A stretch of DNA of 64,000 bases, taken from contig JANQJF010000012.1 of assembly GCA_028281765.1 (NCBI GenBank), forward strand, positions 1 to 64,000, written 5' to 3'. The position numbers and the translations under genes are program-made. This document shows positions 1-8,368 of the stretch, in pieces. How positions within the stretch are numbered: position 1 is the first letter of the stretch; each line of letters opens with the position of its first letter. The DNA comes from Planctomycetota bacterium (GTDB lineage Bacteria > Planctomycetota > UBA1135 > UBA2386). Below the pieces are notes generated by a model. That model saw only the letters and a list, made by a program, of their open reading frames with translations. It ran no database searches and was not told the DNA's origin.

Positions 1-2
1 TC

Positions 3-86
3 ATGGCATTTCCCGAGGAATCTGTCGCCGACCGGGTGAGCCGATTCATGCCGCCTGGAAATGGTCCTTCTCGGCCGAGCTTCTAG
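3..86 (+). CDS. 3' end of an unidentified gene (partial)
   Basis: An open frame enters from the left edge and ends at a TAG at 84-86. The visible tail is about 27 residues and ends in PSRPSF. It is too short to assign to a family. The reason to consider it real is its position: it converges on the GFA-family gene on the minus strand, and its stop codon is the first base triplet of an inverted-repeat element, exactly as on the other side. It could equally be non-coding sequence. Confidence 0.22.
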   Translation: MAFPEESVADRVSRFMPPGNGPSRPSF

Positions 87-296
87 CCCGCATCCGTCAC
101 CGGCCTCGCGGGAGAGTGCGTCGAAATCGTCTGCAGACAAGGAAGGCGACCGAAGCGCGCGGAGGCGGGGTCGTGATCCCATCGAGCACGGTGAGAGAGG
201 TCGCGTCAGCGACCGCGAGCCGCAGGCGAGCGTCTGACGCCGTATGCAGGCGGTTGCGGCGCGCTCTCGCGTGCGGCTGGTGACGGATGCGGGCTA
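84..296. mobile_element. MITE-like element with terminal inverted repeats and TA ends
   Basis: The 18 bases TAGCCCGCATCCGTCACC at 84-101 recur as a perfect reverse complement at 279-296. Beyond this core the two arms stay about 70-75 percent complementary for roughly 55 bp (84-138 against 242-296). The interior holds a perfect 6-bp hairpin (GGTCGC-GTCA-GCGACC, 199-214) and a second inverted pair (GCGTCAG at 203-209, CTGACGC at 234-240). No convincing ORF is inside. TA at both outer ends is what IS630/Tc1-mariner-type insertion would leave. The element ends coincide with the stop codons of both flanking reading frames. Alternative: a very long bidirectional terminator. No second copy was noticed in the window. 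Confidence 0.5.
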
Positions 297-683
297 CACG
301 CACTTCAGATCGTCGGTGATCGGCAGCCAACTGGGCGCCTCGTCGGCATGCGCATGCGCCATTGGCGCCCGGTCGAGCTGTCCTTCCAACGCGCCGACGA
401 CCGCGTGCACTTCGCCGGGCCAGCGAGGACCGCGATAGAGAATCGTCGAGCCGCAGGTGCCACAGAACGTGCGCGTCGACCCGAGCTCGCTCGTCCACTC
501 GACCGCGCCGTCTTGGGCGACGAAGCGGAACTGCGCCTCGGGCACCCCCGCGAACGTCACGACGCCGGCGCCGTGCGCACGACGGCAATTCTCGCAGTGG
601 CAGTGTGCGACGAAACGCGTCGGCATGTCGATCTCGAACTGCACGCGGCGGCAGGAACACGCGCCCTTCACGATGTCGGCCAT
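294..683 (-). CDS. GFA / CENP-V domain protein (glutathione-dependent formaldehyde-activating enzyme family)
   Basis: This is a 129-residue zinc-binding beta-fold protein of the GFA family. Most members have no proven substrate; some are linked to glutathione-formaldehyde adduct formation. The zinc ligands are visible in the usual order: C9/C11, the C28-x-C30-x2-C33 cluster and C74-x2-C77. The N-terminal MADIVKGACSC pattern is typical. The protein ends at DDLKCV, slightly earlier than many relatives, which continue after the DDL motif. The stop codon is the first triplet of the inverted-repeat element at 84-296, so the C-terminus may have been clipped by the insertion. A TACAAT hexamer lies 8 nt before the ATG, suggesting a leaderless transcript. 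Confidence 0.88.
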   Translation of the reverse strand: MADIVKGACSCRRVQFEIDMPTRFVAHCHCENCRRAHGAGVVTFAGVPEAQFRFVAQDGAVEWTSELGSTRTFCGTCGSTILYRGPRWPGEVHAVVGALEGQLDRAPMAHAHADEAPSWLPITDDLKCV

Positions 684-691
684 GACCGCGC

Positions 692-697
692 ATTGTA
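692..697 (-). promoter_or_regulatory. -10-like hexamer 8 nt before the GFA start
   Basis: TACAAT reads on the minus strand at 697-692, and the ATG begins at 683. A start site 7-8 nt downstream of a -10 box would fall at or next to the ATG. No good -35 is visible. The call rests on position and on the same arrangement at several other genes in the window. Confidence 0.4.
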
Positions 698-773
698 TGC
701 TGATACGGCTCGTCGCGCGGATTTCCTGAAGACCCGTCGCCGCACCGCTCGTCTGGTTCGTGTCCGCATCGCC

Positions 774-3700
774 ATGAACATCGACCGAACTACGGCAGCG
801 CCCACGACCACGCCCTACACCGACTCCGCGGAGTGGCGCCGGACGACGCGTGCGCTGCGGCGCATCGCACTGTCAATCGTCGGCGAGCAAGCCCAGTCCG
901 ACGACGTCGTGCAGGACACGTGGACCCGCGCGCTCGAGCGAGGGTCGGTCCGACCGCTCGCCTGGCTACGGCGCGTCACGCGCAACCGGGCGATCGACGC
1001 CGTGCGCGGCCGGCGCACGCACACGACGCAACCTCTGGATGACAATCTCGTCAGCGAGGAGCCGACCGCGGACGGAGTCGCCGCGCGACTCGAGATCCAA
1101 CGCATCGTGCTCGACGCGGTCGACTCACTGCCCGAACCATACCGCAGCACGATCTGCCTCCGCTACTTCGACGACCTGGTGCCGACGGACATCGCCCGCC
1201 GCCAGGACGTGCCATTGAAGACGGTGAAGACACGCCTGACACGAGCGCACGAGCAACTCCGCCAGCGCCTCGCGCACACGCAGCGTTCTACCGACGCGCA
1301 CTGGTCTTCCGCGCTACTCGCGTTCGCGACGGGCGGCCAGCCCGCCGCGACGTCGCTCGCCGCCGCACCACTTCCGATCCTGGTCGCCGCCACGATGAAG
1401 AAGCTCGCCGTCCTGCTGATCTCCGCACTCGTGCTCCTGGCCGGCTTCCAGCTGCTGTCGCAACCGGACTCGCTGCCGGGAACGCCGGTCCACGACGGCA
1501 CTGCCAACGCCGAACAGGCATCCAGGACAGGCGATGCGGAGCCGAACTCGACCGCGGAACGCGGCGACGTCGAGACCGCCGACGAGCGCGTCGCCGTCGA
1601 GGCGATCGCGGACTCCTCGGCGTCGACACTCGCGACGGGATCGCTGCGCGTGCTCGTGACGGCGGACGGCCAACCCGTGCCCGGCGTGCACGTCGTCGCG
1701 GTCAGCACCGGCCGCGTCAACGGCCCGCGCTTCCGTCGCGAATCCGGAGTCGACGGCATCGCGTTCTTCCCCGAGCTGCCATGCGTGTTCTACTCCCTGA
1801 GCGTCGCGCGCAGCGCGAACTGGCAGCTCTCGGCCGTGAGCATCGTCCGAGACACGACCGCCGAAGCGGAGATCGCGCTGCCGGACGGCGTGCACGTGCG
1901 GGGCCACGTGCTCGATGCGCAAGACCGCCCCGTGCCGGGCGCGGACATCGTCATCACGAGCGGCGAACGCCGCTGGACGGCTGGCGCTGTGCTCGCGCGC
2001 AGCGACGAGTCCGGACGCTTCGAGCTCGAGCACGTCTCGCCGCGGCAGTCGCTCCTCGCCATCGCGCCCGGATACCGCCCGAGCCCCGTCGTCGATCTCG
2101 AGGTCGTCGACAAGTCCGTATCGCCGATCGCCATCGACCTCGTGGTCGCATCCGGCGGAGCCACACTCTCCGGGGAAGTCACGGACGTCCACGGCGCCCC
2201 GATCTCGGACGCGGTCGTCGCACTCGAGGCGTCCGGCCGCCAACGCTACGGCAGGATCGACGGTTCGATGCCGGACCCCGCACCCCCACGCGTAGCGCGC
2301 ACCGACGGAGAAGGACGCTACGAGCTGCACGCCCTCGATCCGGGCACGCACACGATGCGCGTGCGCCGTGTCGGCTGGCCCCAATGGACCGGCTCGATCG
2401 CTCTCGACGAAGGCGCGACGTCGAAGCGGGACGTCGTGCTACGGCGGGGTGCGACGATCCACGGCACCGTCCGCGACGAGTCGGGCGCGCCGATCCCACG
2501 CGCCGGAGTTCACGCGTTCGCCGAACCACTGAGCGAGAGCTACCTGCAGAGCGGCCAGATCGACTACCGCGCGGTGTTTGCGCACGCGGCGACGACGACC
2601 GATGCCCACGGGGAGTTCCGGCTCGAGCGAGTCTCTCCCGGCACCATGTTCTGCTACGCGCTCGAACCCAAGTACGTCCCGTCCCCGGCGATCTCCGATC
2701 CCGGCAGCGCGCCGAAGATGCCCGAGCGGAAGCGCTTCGTGCGGTTCGCTCGCGCACGCTTCGACCTCGAACCCGACGGCGAAGTCACGTGGAACCCGGT
2801 GGTTTCCGAAGGCCGGACGATCCACGGTTCGCTCCGCTTCCAGAACGGCACGCCGATCACACGAGTCTTCGTCTCCGCGACGGACACCGACGCCGATGCG
2901 CGGGACCGTCGGGCGCTGCACACTCGCGACGGCACGTTCAAGTTCATCCAGCTGCCGGGCGAGTCGTACGACGTCCGCGTGCAGATGAGCGACGTCCCGG
3001 ATGGCCACGAGGAACCCGCGGTATACGGCGTCCGGCCGAGCGACGAACCGCTCGAGATCGTCGCGACGTTCGACCCGGTGGTCCCGGGCGCACGCTCGAA
3101 GGTGCGGATCGGATTCGAGGACACCGCCCGACGCGCCATCGGCGACGTGACGGTGCAGCTCGAGCGCGTCGACGCACGTGGCGGGATCGGCAGCCGGTCC
3201 GGCCGCGAGCGCGACGGGCAGTGGCAATTCTCGCTCGACACGCCCGGGACCTATCGCGCCTTCGCAGCGTCCGGGGACCGCGTGATCGCGGTTTCCGAGT
3301 CGTTCGAAGTCACCGCCGGCCAGGACCTCGACCGTGGCACGTTCGAGTCCGATGCCGGCGGGACGCTCGTGCTGCACGTCCGCGGCTCCGAGTCGCATCC
3401 ACCGGCGGGCCTCCGCGCGTTCCTAAGACTCGACGCGTGCGGGCACCGCGAGAAGGTCACGCTCTCGACCGTCGCGCCGATCCGCATGGAAGGAATGCAA
3501 GCGGGTCGGGGCGAGATCTCCTGGCTCGGCGACAACGTGACGCAAGCGAAGCTTCCCTTCGAGATCCTCGGCGGCGAAGAGACGCATCTCGAGATCGACC
3601 TCGTCGCGGCCGTCCCCGTGAAATATCGCATCCAGTGGAACGCGACGGACCGCCCCGGCTCCATGTCGCTGCGGTTCATCGACCTCGACAGCGGCACGCT

Positions 3701-3887
3701 CGCGGACTCGTACGAGGTGCCGGACCTCACGCGCTACTCGAGCCCGATCGAGTGGAGTGCCTTCCTGCCGATCGGTCGCTACGCGTTCGAAGTCACGCAG
3801 GCGAACGGGCGCAGCCACCGCGAAGAGTTCCGCGTCGAGTCGCTCGACCCGGGCGATGCGCCGCGCTGCCACGCGGACCTGCGCTGA
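774..3887 (+). CDS. ECF sigma factor fused to membrane segment and carboxypeptidase-regulatory-like repeats
   Basis: The product is 1037 residues from the ATG at 774. The frame is open further upstream but that part overlaps the GFA gene antisense. Residues about 20-95 are sigma region 2 (DDVVQDTW, WLRRVTRNRAIDAVRG) and about 115-185 are region 4 (SLPEPYRSTICLRYF, then an HTH). Met208 begins a MKKLAVLLISALVLLAGF segment, a membrane anchor or signal-like helix. After it come at least five carboxypeptidase-regulatory-like beta-sandwich repeats, each with a G-x-V-x-D-x2-G-x-P-(I/V)-x2-A start and an S-G-R-F/Y-E-L turn. The architecture suggests that an outside domain senses or anchors and the cytoplasmic sigma domain responds. 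ECF factors with large C-terminal extensions are known in planctomycetes. Its 3' end lies 4 bp from the convergent BNR gene. Confidence 0.9.
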   Translation: MNIDRTTAAPTTTPYTDSAEWRRTTRALRRIALSIVGEQAQSDDVVQDTWTRALERGSVRPLAWLRRVTRNRAIDAVRGRRTHTTQPLDDNLVSEEPTADGVAARLEIQRIVLDAVDSLPEPYRSTICLRYFDDLVPTDIARRQDVPLKTVKTRLTRAHEQLRQRLAHTQRSTDAHWSSALLAFATGGQPAATSLAAAPLPILVAATMKKLAVLLISALVLLAGFQLLSQPDSLPGTPVHDGTANAEQASRTGDAEPNSTAERGDVETADERVAVEAIADSSASTLATGSLRVLVTADGQPVPGVHVVAVSTGRVNGPRFRRESGVDGIAFFPELPCVFYSLSVARSANWQLSAVSIVRDTTAEAEIALPDGVHVRGHVLDAQDRPVPGADIVITSGERRWTAGAVLARSDESGRFELEHVSPRQSLLAIAPGYRPSPVVDLEVVDKSVSPIAIDLVVASGGATLSGEVTDVHGAPISDAVVALEASGRQRYGRIDGSMPDPAPPRVARTDGEGRYELHALDPGTHTMRVRRVGWPQWTGSIALDEGATSKRDVVLRRGATIHGTVRDESGAPIPRAGVHAFAEPLSESYLQSGQIDYRAVFAHAATTTDAHGEFRLERVSPGTMFCYALEPKYVPSPAISDPGSAPKMPERKRFVRFARARFDLEPDGEVTWNPVVSEGRTIHGSLRFQNGTPITRVFVSATDTDADARDRRALHTRDGTFKFIQLPGESYDVRVQMSDVPDGHEEPAVYGVRPSDEPLEIVATFDPVVPGARSKVRIGFEDTARRAIGDVTVQLERVDARGGIGSRSGRERDGQWQFSLDTPGTYRAFAASGDRVIAVSESFEVTAGQDLDRGTFESDAGGTLVLHVRGSESHPPAGLRAFLRLDACGHREKVTLSTVAPIRMEGMQAGRGEISWLGDNVTQAKLPFEILGGEETHLEIDLVAAVPVKYRIQWNATDRPGSMSLRFIDLDSGTLADSYEVPDLTRYSSPIEWSAFLPIGRYAFEVTQANGRSHREEFRVESLDPGDAPRCHADLR

Positions 3888-3891
3888 TCCA

Positions 3892-5592
3892 CTAGCCGAT
3901 CCAAGCTTCCACGCCGTTGGACATCGCGATCCCGAACGGCGCCAAGGCGTCGAGGAAGAGCACCTGGAAGTTCGCGTTCCATCCGCGGAGCGCAGGATCG
4001 GCAGGAATCGTCAGCGGCAGGTTCGCCGTTCCCGTACCACCCACGGTGAAAGGAAACGCCGTCACCGGCGATACGTAGAGCGTGCCGCCGAGCACCGGGA
4101 CCGCGATCCGCGACGCCGCGTGCAACCCGACGAGTAGCGTCGCCGGCGCGCCGGGCACCGCGTGGTCGAGATCGAACGCGACCGTGGACCCGCGAACGGT
4201 TCGTCCGTTGCCGTCGAGGCGCGGCGCGATCGCGCCTCCGCCGCTTCCCGATCCGTACCGCAGCATGCCGAACGGAACGTTCCAGTAGATGTCCGCGTCG
4301 CCATTGCGGAAGTCGTGCCAGATCGCGTGCACGTGACGATTCGCGGTCGCGAGCCAGAGCATGTCCGGGGCGTTGCCGCCGACGTCGAGCCGCACCTGCG
4401 TGGGCATCCACGTCGTGCCGTCGTCCTCGGATCGGTTGAAACCGAGCCGCGCGAAGCTCTCGGGCCAACCCACGAAGACGTCCGCACCGTCCCGAACCAT
4501 CTTCGGGAATGTCGCGGTGCCGGCGCCGTCGTCGAGCTGGACATCCGCCGGCAGCCACGAGGCGCCGCCATCGGTCGAGCGGTTGGAGTAGATGTCGCAG
4601 CCCCAGAACGCCGTCGGGCAGTTGCGCGCATCTGCCCACGTGACGCACACCGAAGAGCCGGCGGCCGCGATCCGCGGCGCGTATGACCCCGCGACTCCGG
4701 GAGCGTCCGTTCCGATGCGCACATCACTCGACAGCCACGTCGCGCCGGAGTCGTGCGATCGATTGAAGAAGATGTCGCGCTCCGCTCCACGCGAGTCGGA
4801 CCACGCGACGTACGCCGAGTTCCCGCTGACGGCGAGTCGCGGGGCGATGGCCGAGCCGGCGCCGTCGTTGATCCGTCGGTCGGTCGCCTGCCAGGTCGCA
4901 CCTTGGTCGTGCGAGTAGTTGAGGTACACGTCCCGTCGGAAGAACGGGTCGACCCCCGCGCGGCTCTCGGACCAGATCACGTAGACACTGGAACCACTCA
5001 CTCCGATCTGCGGGAAGTTCGAATGGTGCGAACCCGCCGCGTCGGTGTCGAGCCGCACGTCCGACGGCAGCCAGGTCACGCCGCCATCGAGCGAACGATT
5101 GAAATAGATGTCCGTGCGTCCGTTCCGAGAGTCGAACCAGGTGACGTAGACGGCCGAACCGTCGACCGCGATCTCCGGGTAGCGATCGCCCGATCCGGCA
5201 TCCACCGAGTTGACCTGGATCGGAGTCGAGGGCCACGTCGCACCGGAGTCGTGCGAGCGGTTGAAGTAGGTGCGGTTCCCGGCACCCATGACGACGTAGA
5301 CGGAGGAGCCGCTCGCGGCCACGCGCGGATGCGTGCCGAAGCCGACCGGCACGTCGCTCGTCAGCCACGTCGCGCCGCGGTCCATCGAACGATTGAACAG
5401 GATGCCACCACCCACCGGCCGGTAGTCCTGCCACACGGCGTAGACCGAGTCCCCGGTTGCCGCGACGTGAGGAAACTCGGACCACGCCGCGCCCGGGGCA
5501 TCGGTGTCGAGCCGCGTGTCCGGCGTTCGCTGCGCAGCGCCACTCGCGGCGACGGCCATCACGATCGGCAAACTCACGAGCACCATTCTCAT
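3892..5592 (-). CDS. Exported BNR/Asp-box (sialidase-like) beta-propeller protein
   Basis: A 566-residue protein with an N-terminal signal peptide (hydrophobic stretch ending near Ala-Ala-Gln, residue 21). The body is a series of about eight blades, each with an Asp-box of the form S-x-D-x-G-x-T-W (MDRGATW, HDSGATW, LDGGVTW, TDGGASW, EDDGTTW). This is the fold of sialidases and related exo-hydrolases, but the catalytic Arg triad of true sialidases was not identified, so enzymatic function is open. The last ~110 residues form a separate beta-rich domain of a type also seen at the C-terminus of three other exported proteins here. The ATG is 3 nt after the stop of the upstream PQQ-propeller gene with AGGA in front, so the two form an operon. 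Confidence 0.85.
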   Translation of the reverse strand: MRMVLVSLPIVMAVAASGAAQRTPDTRLDTDAPGAAWSEFPHVAATGDSVYAVWQDYRPVGGGILFNRSMDRGATWLTSDVPVGFGTHPRVAASGSSVYVVMGAGNRTYFNRSHDSGATWPSTPIQVNSVDAGSGDRYPEIAVDGSAVYVTWFDSRNGRTDIYFNRSLDGGVTWLPSDVRLDTDAAGSHHSNFPQIGVSGSSVYVIWSESRAGVDPFFRRDVYLNYSHDQGATWQATDRRINDGAGSAIAPRLAVSGNSAYVAWSDSRGAERDIFFNRSHDSGATWLSSDVRIGTDAPGVAGSYAPRIAAAGSSVCVTWADARNCPTAFWGCDIYSNRSTDGGASWLPADVQLDDGAGTATFPKMVRDGADVFVGWPESFARLGFNRSEDDGTTWMPTQVRLDVGGNAPDMLWLATANRHVHAIWHDFRNGDADIYWNVPFGMLRYGSGSGGGAIAPRLDGNGRTVRGSTVAFDLDHAVPGAPATLLVGLHAASRIAVPVLGGTLYVSPVTAFPFTVGGTGTANLPLTIPADPALRGWNANFQVLFLDALAPFGIAMSNGVEAWIG

Positions 5593-5595
5593 CGC

Positions 5596-6840
5596 TCAAT
5601 CCTCACCCGCGGACAGACACACCAGACTCTCGAAGGTCCGCACGTAGATCCGGCCACCGACGATCGCCGGCGTCGCGAACACCCGTTCTTCGAGGTCGAA
5701 CTCGCCGAGCAGCTCGAACTTCTCGCCGCCGGCAAAGCTGTAGAGCACGCCGCTCTTCGACACGACGTAGACGACCCGCCCGTTGGACACCGGCGAGCTG
5801 AAGAACTCACCCTCGAGGCGTTCCTTCCAGAGTACCTCGCCGCTCGTCGCGTCGAGACACGAGACCACGCCCCCGTCGGCGACCATGTAGAAGTGACCGC
5901 CGAACGCGAGGCAACCCGGCACGTACGCGAGGTTTCGGCGCGGGCGGTCGACGATGACCGGCTCTTCTTCCGCCGTCGCCGGCATCGCGACGATCGCGGC
6001 CTCACGACCGCCGCCCCCCGCGCCTGCGGTGACCAGCACGTGATCGCCACTGATCGCCGGCGCGCCGACGCAGCGCGCCCGAAACCCCGGCTGGATCTCC
6101 CAGAGCACTTCGCCCTTCTTCGGATCAACGGCGGTCAGCCCGTGCGCCGTGCTCGCGAACAGCATCGAAGACCGCCCGGACTCGGACACGCTCAGCACGG
6201 GTGGTGCGTAGCTCGTGCGATCCATCGCGCTCTCCCGCGGGATCGACCAGCGCTCCTCTCCGGTCTTCTTGTCGAGGGCGAGGAGAAAGCTCTCGTCGCC
6301 GCGGTGTTCGTTCGGCACGACAAGCAGGTCCTCGAACAGCACGACGACTCCCCCGCCGCCGTGTTGCGCGTCGTAGCCGCCGAGCCGCCGCTGCCAGACG
6401 AGCTCGCCTTCGAGATCGAGGCGCAGCGCGCGGAGTTCACCCTTGGAAGTCCAGGCGAGGTAGACGCCGGTCTCGTCGACGGCGACCGAAGACGACGACG
6501 CGTTGTTGAGTCGGTGGTGCCCGTATCGCTCGAAGTCGCGTGCTGCGACCCAGAGCTCCTTGCCGGTCGCGGCATCGAAGCACACGACCTCGCGCCGTGA
6601 GTCCGTCGCGCCGTCGCGGGTCAGGTAGACCCGACCGCCGTGAACGATCGGCGACGAATGACCGACGCCGCTCGGCACGCGCCACAGAACGGACTCGTCC
6701 CGGAACGTCGCCGGAACCGCAGGGTCGTCGACGACGCCCTGACCTCGAGGACCGCGGAATCGGGACCAGTCCTGGGCCGTCGCCGGCGCTCCGACGGACG
6801 CGAGCGCGGCGCACACCGCGAGAAGGCAGCGAATTCTCAC
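5596..6840 (-). CDS. Exported PQQ-binding-like beta-propeller repeat protein
   Basis: The product is 414 residues from a GTG at 6840. An in-frame extension to 6915 exists but runs into the divergent lipoprotein gene. The start is followed at once by a signal peptide (RIRCLLAVCAALASVGAPATAQ) and then DWSRFRGPRGQG, the usual opening of planctomycete PQQ-like propellers. Repeats of the W-x-(V/L)...S-P-(I/V)-x2-G-x-(V/I)-Y type run through the protein, with D-A-x-T-G-(K/E) turns. The fold resembles BamB and quinoprotein dehydrogenases, but no cofactor ligands were identified, so a binding or scaffold role is as likely as catalysis. It is first in an operon with the BNR protein and shares a palindromic divergent promoter with the His-rich lipoprotein gene. 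Confidence 0.85.
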   Translation of the reverse strand: MRIRCLLAVCAALASVGAPATAQDWSRFRGPRGQGVVDDPAVPATFRDESVLWRVPSGVGHSSPIVHGGRVYLTRDGATDSRREVVCFDAATGKELWVAARDFERYGHHRLNNASSSSVAVDETGVYLAWTSKGELRALRLDLEGELVWQRRLGGYDAQHGGGGVVVLFEDLLVVPNEHRGDESFLLALDKKTGEERWSIPRESAMDRTSYAPPVLSVSESGRSSMLFASTAHGLTAVDPKKGEVLWEIQPGFRARCVGAPAISGDHVLVTAGAGGGGREAAIVAMPATAEEEPVIVDRPRRNLAYVPGCLAFGGHFYMVADGGVVSCLDATSGEVLWKERLEGEFFSSPVSNGRVVYVVSKSGVLYSFAGGEKFELLGEFDLEERVFATPAIVGGRIYVRTFESLVCLSAGED

Positions 6841-6844
6841 ATGG

Positions 6845-6858
6845 GGATCATATGATCC
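6845..6858. promoter_or_regulatory. Perfect palindrome carrying two divergent -10-like hexamers
   Basis: GGATCATATGATCC is a perfect 14-bp palindrome centred between two start codons only 22 bp apart (GTG at 6840 on minus, ATG at 6863 on plus). TATGAT can be read on each strand (6851-6856 plus; 6852-6847 minus). Each lies exactly 6 nt from its own start codon. This geometry predicts symmetric, leaderless divergent transcription. It could also be an operator for a dimeric regulator. Confidence 0.55.
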
Positions 6859-6862
6859 TGAG

Positions 6863-7114
6863 ATGCGACGACACCCCCTAGTGGCCCTGCTGGCTGCCCT
6901 GGCCCTGATTTGCACGGGTTGCGCCGGTACGGAAGAGCAGGCCGAGCACGGCGGCGAACACCGCGAGCACCACGGTGAGCACGAGCACGACGGTCACGAC
7001 CACGACGGCGACAAGGGCCACGACGAAGGCGCCGCGCACGACGGCGAGCACGGCGAACATCGCGGCGAGCACCGCGAAGAGCACGGCCGCGAGCGCCGCG
7101 GCGAACATCGCTGA
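6863..7114 (+). CDS. Small His-rich, acidic lipoprotein
   Basis: An 83-residue protein with a lipoprotein signal peptide (MRRHPLVALLAALALICTGC, acylated Cys at 20). The mature part of 64 residues has 15 histidines among Glu, Asp and Gly, in short imperfect repeats such as GEHREHHGEHEHDGHDHDGD. Such stretches bind Zn, Ni or Co in known His-rich proteins, so a metal-buffering or metal-sensing envelope lipoprotein is the natural inference. It is followed after about 46 bp by a sigma-factor gene, an anti-sigma-like gene and a CHAT gene, all in the same direction. There is no room for a 5' leader: a TATGAT lies 6 nt before the ATG. Confidence 0.7.
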   Translation: MRRHPLVALLAALALICTGCAGTEEQAEHGGEHREHHGEHEHDGHDHDGDKGHDEGAAHDGEHGEHRGEHREEHGRERRGEHR

Positions 7115-7160
7115 TTCCGGCAGTTTCTCGTCGACTTTCCGATCGCCCCCCCGCGCTCAC

Positions 7161-7703
7161 TTGGCAAGCCACCGGCAGGACCTCGAACTCGTGCAAGCCA
7201 TGCTGCGGGGAGAACCCGCGGCCCGCGATCAGGTGATCGCGCGGCTGGCGTGCGTCCGCAGGATCCTGCCCGCGTTGGCCCACCGGCGCGGCGGTCGCAT
7301 CGCGGATCACGATCTCGACGACCTCGCGCAGGACACGTTGTCCCGGATCTACGAGCGGCTGTCGACCTTCCGCGGGGAGGCGAAGCTCGAGACCTGGGCG
7401 TTCGAATTCTGCAGGTTGCAACTGATGAACCATTGGCGTCGCCGCCCGAACGAACCGAGTCTCGACGACTTGGTGCGGGAGCCCGAGGCTCCCGAGTTCG
7501 TGCCCGACGCCGGCACCGATCTGCGCCGCTTCCTGCGTCACCTGACCGAGCGCGAGGCCCAAGTCGTCGAGAAGCGGTTTCTCGGCGGACTCAAGCTCGA
7601 AGAGATCGCCGCCGCGCTCGACGTTTCGCCGAGCACGGTCAAGACGTGCTACTACCGCGCGCTGACGAAGCTGCGCCAAGTCATCTCGGAGGAGGAGCCG
7701 TGA
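7161..7703 (+). CDS. RNA polymerase sigma factor, ECF-like
   Basis: About 180 residues if the TTG at 7161 is used. GTG at 7191 and ATG at 7200 are alternatives, and the frame is open further upstream across the lipoprotein gene. Region 2 is visible (DDLAQDTLSRIYERLSTF, then ETWAFEFCRLQLMNHWRR) and region 4 follows (LTEREAQVVEKRFLGGLKLEEIAAALDVSPSTVKTCYYRA). Region 4 is a clear HTH with the acidic-rich E-E-I-A-x-x-L-x-V pattern. The stop overlaps the next start by 4 nt (GTGA), so sigma factor and membrane protein are translationally coupled. It probably directs transcription of envelope or stress genes, possibly its own operon. Confidence 0.85.
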   Translation: MASHRQDLELVQAMLRGEPAARDQVIARLACVRRILPALAHRRGGRIADHDLDDLAQDTLSRIYERLSTFRGEAKLETWAFEFCRLQLMNHWRRRPNEPSLDDLVREPEAPEFVPDAGTDLRRFLRHLTEREAQVVEKRFLGGLKLEEIAAALDVSPSTVKTCYYRALTKLRQVISEEEP

Positions 7704-8368
7704 CCGACCAGCACACAGACGCACCGGATCCACGCATCGAGGAGCTGCTCGAGCGCTGGACCTGGGACGCGGGAGACCTCTCCGCCGAGGAACTCGCCGA
7801 ACTCGAGTCGTCCGCATACGCGCGCGAAGCGATGCGCGATCTGCGGCGTGTCGAGGAACGACTCGGCGGCGCCGCCGGCGACGAGGAGCGCAACGCGATC
7901 ATCGCCGACGCCATCGCCGCGACGGACGACTCCGATCGCGAGTTCGCCGCGCGTATCGCCGGCCCGCAGCCGACCGCGACACCGACCGCGCCGCGCTTCG
8001 GCTGGGTGCGCAACGTCGCCGCAGCCGCGGCCGTGCTCCTGCTCGTGATCTGGGGCGTGCAACAGTTCGGAGAAGACCCGGACATCCCGCTCGGACCGGG
8101 CGAGTTCCGAGCCGAGTGGAATCCCCCCACGATCCGTTGGACTGTCGATCCACCCGAGTTCGGCAAGATCGCGATCGAGATCCGCCCCGCCGCCTCGGGC
8201 GACACGGAGACCTTCGAGATCTACGACTCGGATCCGGAGTACGGCGCCGGGTCGTTCACGGTCGATCACGCGCGCTCCACCGACGCATTCTCGTTCCGGA
8301 TACAGTTCCTGGACGTGAACGAACTCGTCGTCAAGAGCACGCGCACACGGCAGGTGCGATGGGACTGA
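7700..8368 (+). CDS. Membrane anti-sigma-like protein
   Basis: A 222-residue protein starting at a GTG that overlaps the sigma gene stop. Residues 1-100 are cytoplasmic and acidic, rich in Glu and Ala helices. One transmembrane helix lies at about 105-121 (NVAAAAAVLLLVIWGV). The C-terminal ~95 residues outside form a small beta domain with an IRW-x-x-DPPEFG core. There is no HxxxCxxC zinc anti-sigma motif, so assignment as an anti-sigma factor rests on topology and on strict coupling with the sigma gene. The next gene starts inside its last codons. Confidence 0.7.
   Translation: MTDQHTDAPDPRIEELLERWTWDAGDLSAEELAELESSAYAREAMRDLRRVEERLGGAAGDEERNAIIADAIAATDDSDREFAARIAGPQPTATPTAPRFGWVRNVAAAAAVLLLVIWGVQQFGEDPDIPLGPGEFRAEWNPPTIRWTVDPPEFGKIAIEIRPAASGDTETFEIYDSDPEYGAGSFTVDHARSTDAFSFRIQFLDVNELVVKSTRTRQVRWD

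Noticed and set aside
348..773. Upstream extension of the first sigma-fusion frame
   Set aside because: It runs antisense through the GFA gene; the ATG at 774 begins a normal sigma N-terminus.
684..773. sigma-54 (-24/-12) promoters before the genes near the V4R activator and elsewhere
   Set aside because: No clear TGGC-N8-TTGC match was seen in the intergenic regions inspected.
1781..3895. 704-codon open frame on the plus strand
   Set aside because: Out-of-frame shadow of the sigma-fusion gene at 774; extremely Arg-rich.
6941..7110. Repeated GAGCAC/CACGAC units as a CRISPR-like or satellite repeat
   Set aside because: Units are irregular and fully explained as His/Glu codons of the lipoprotein.
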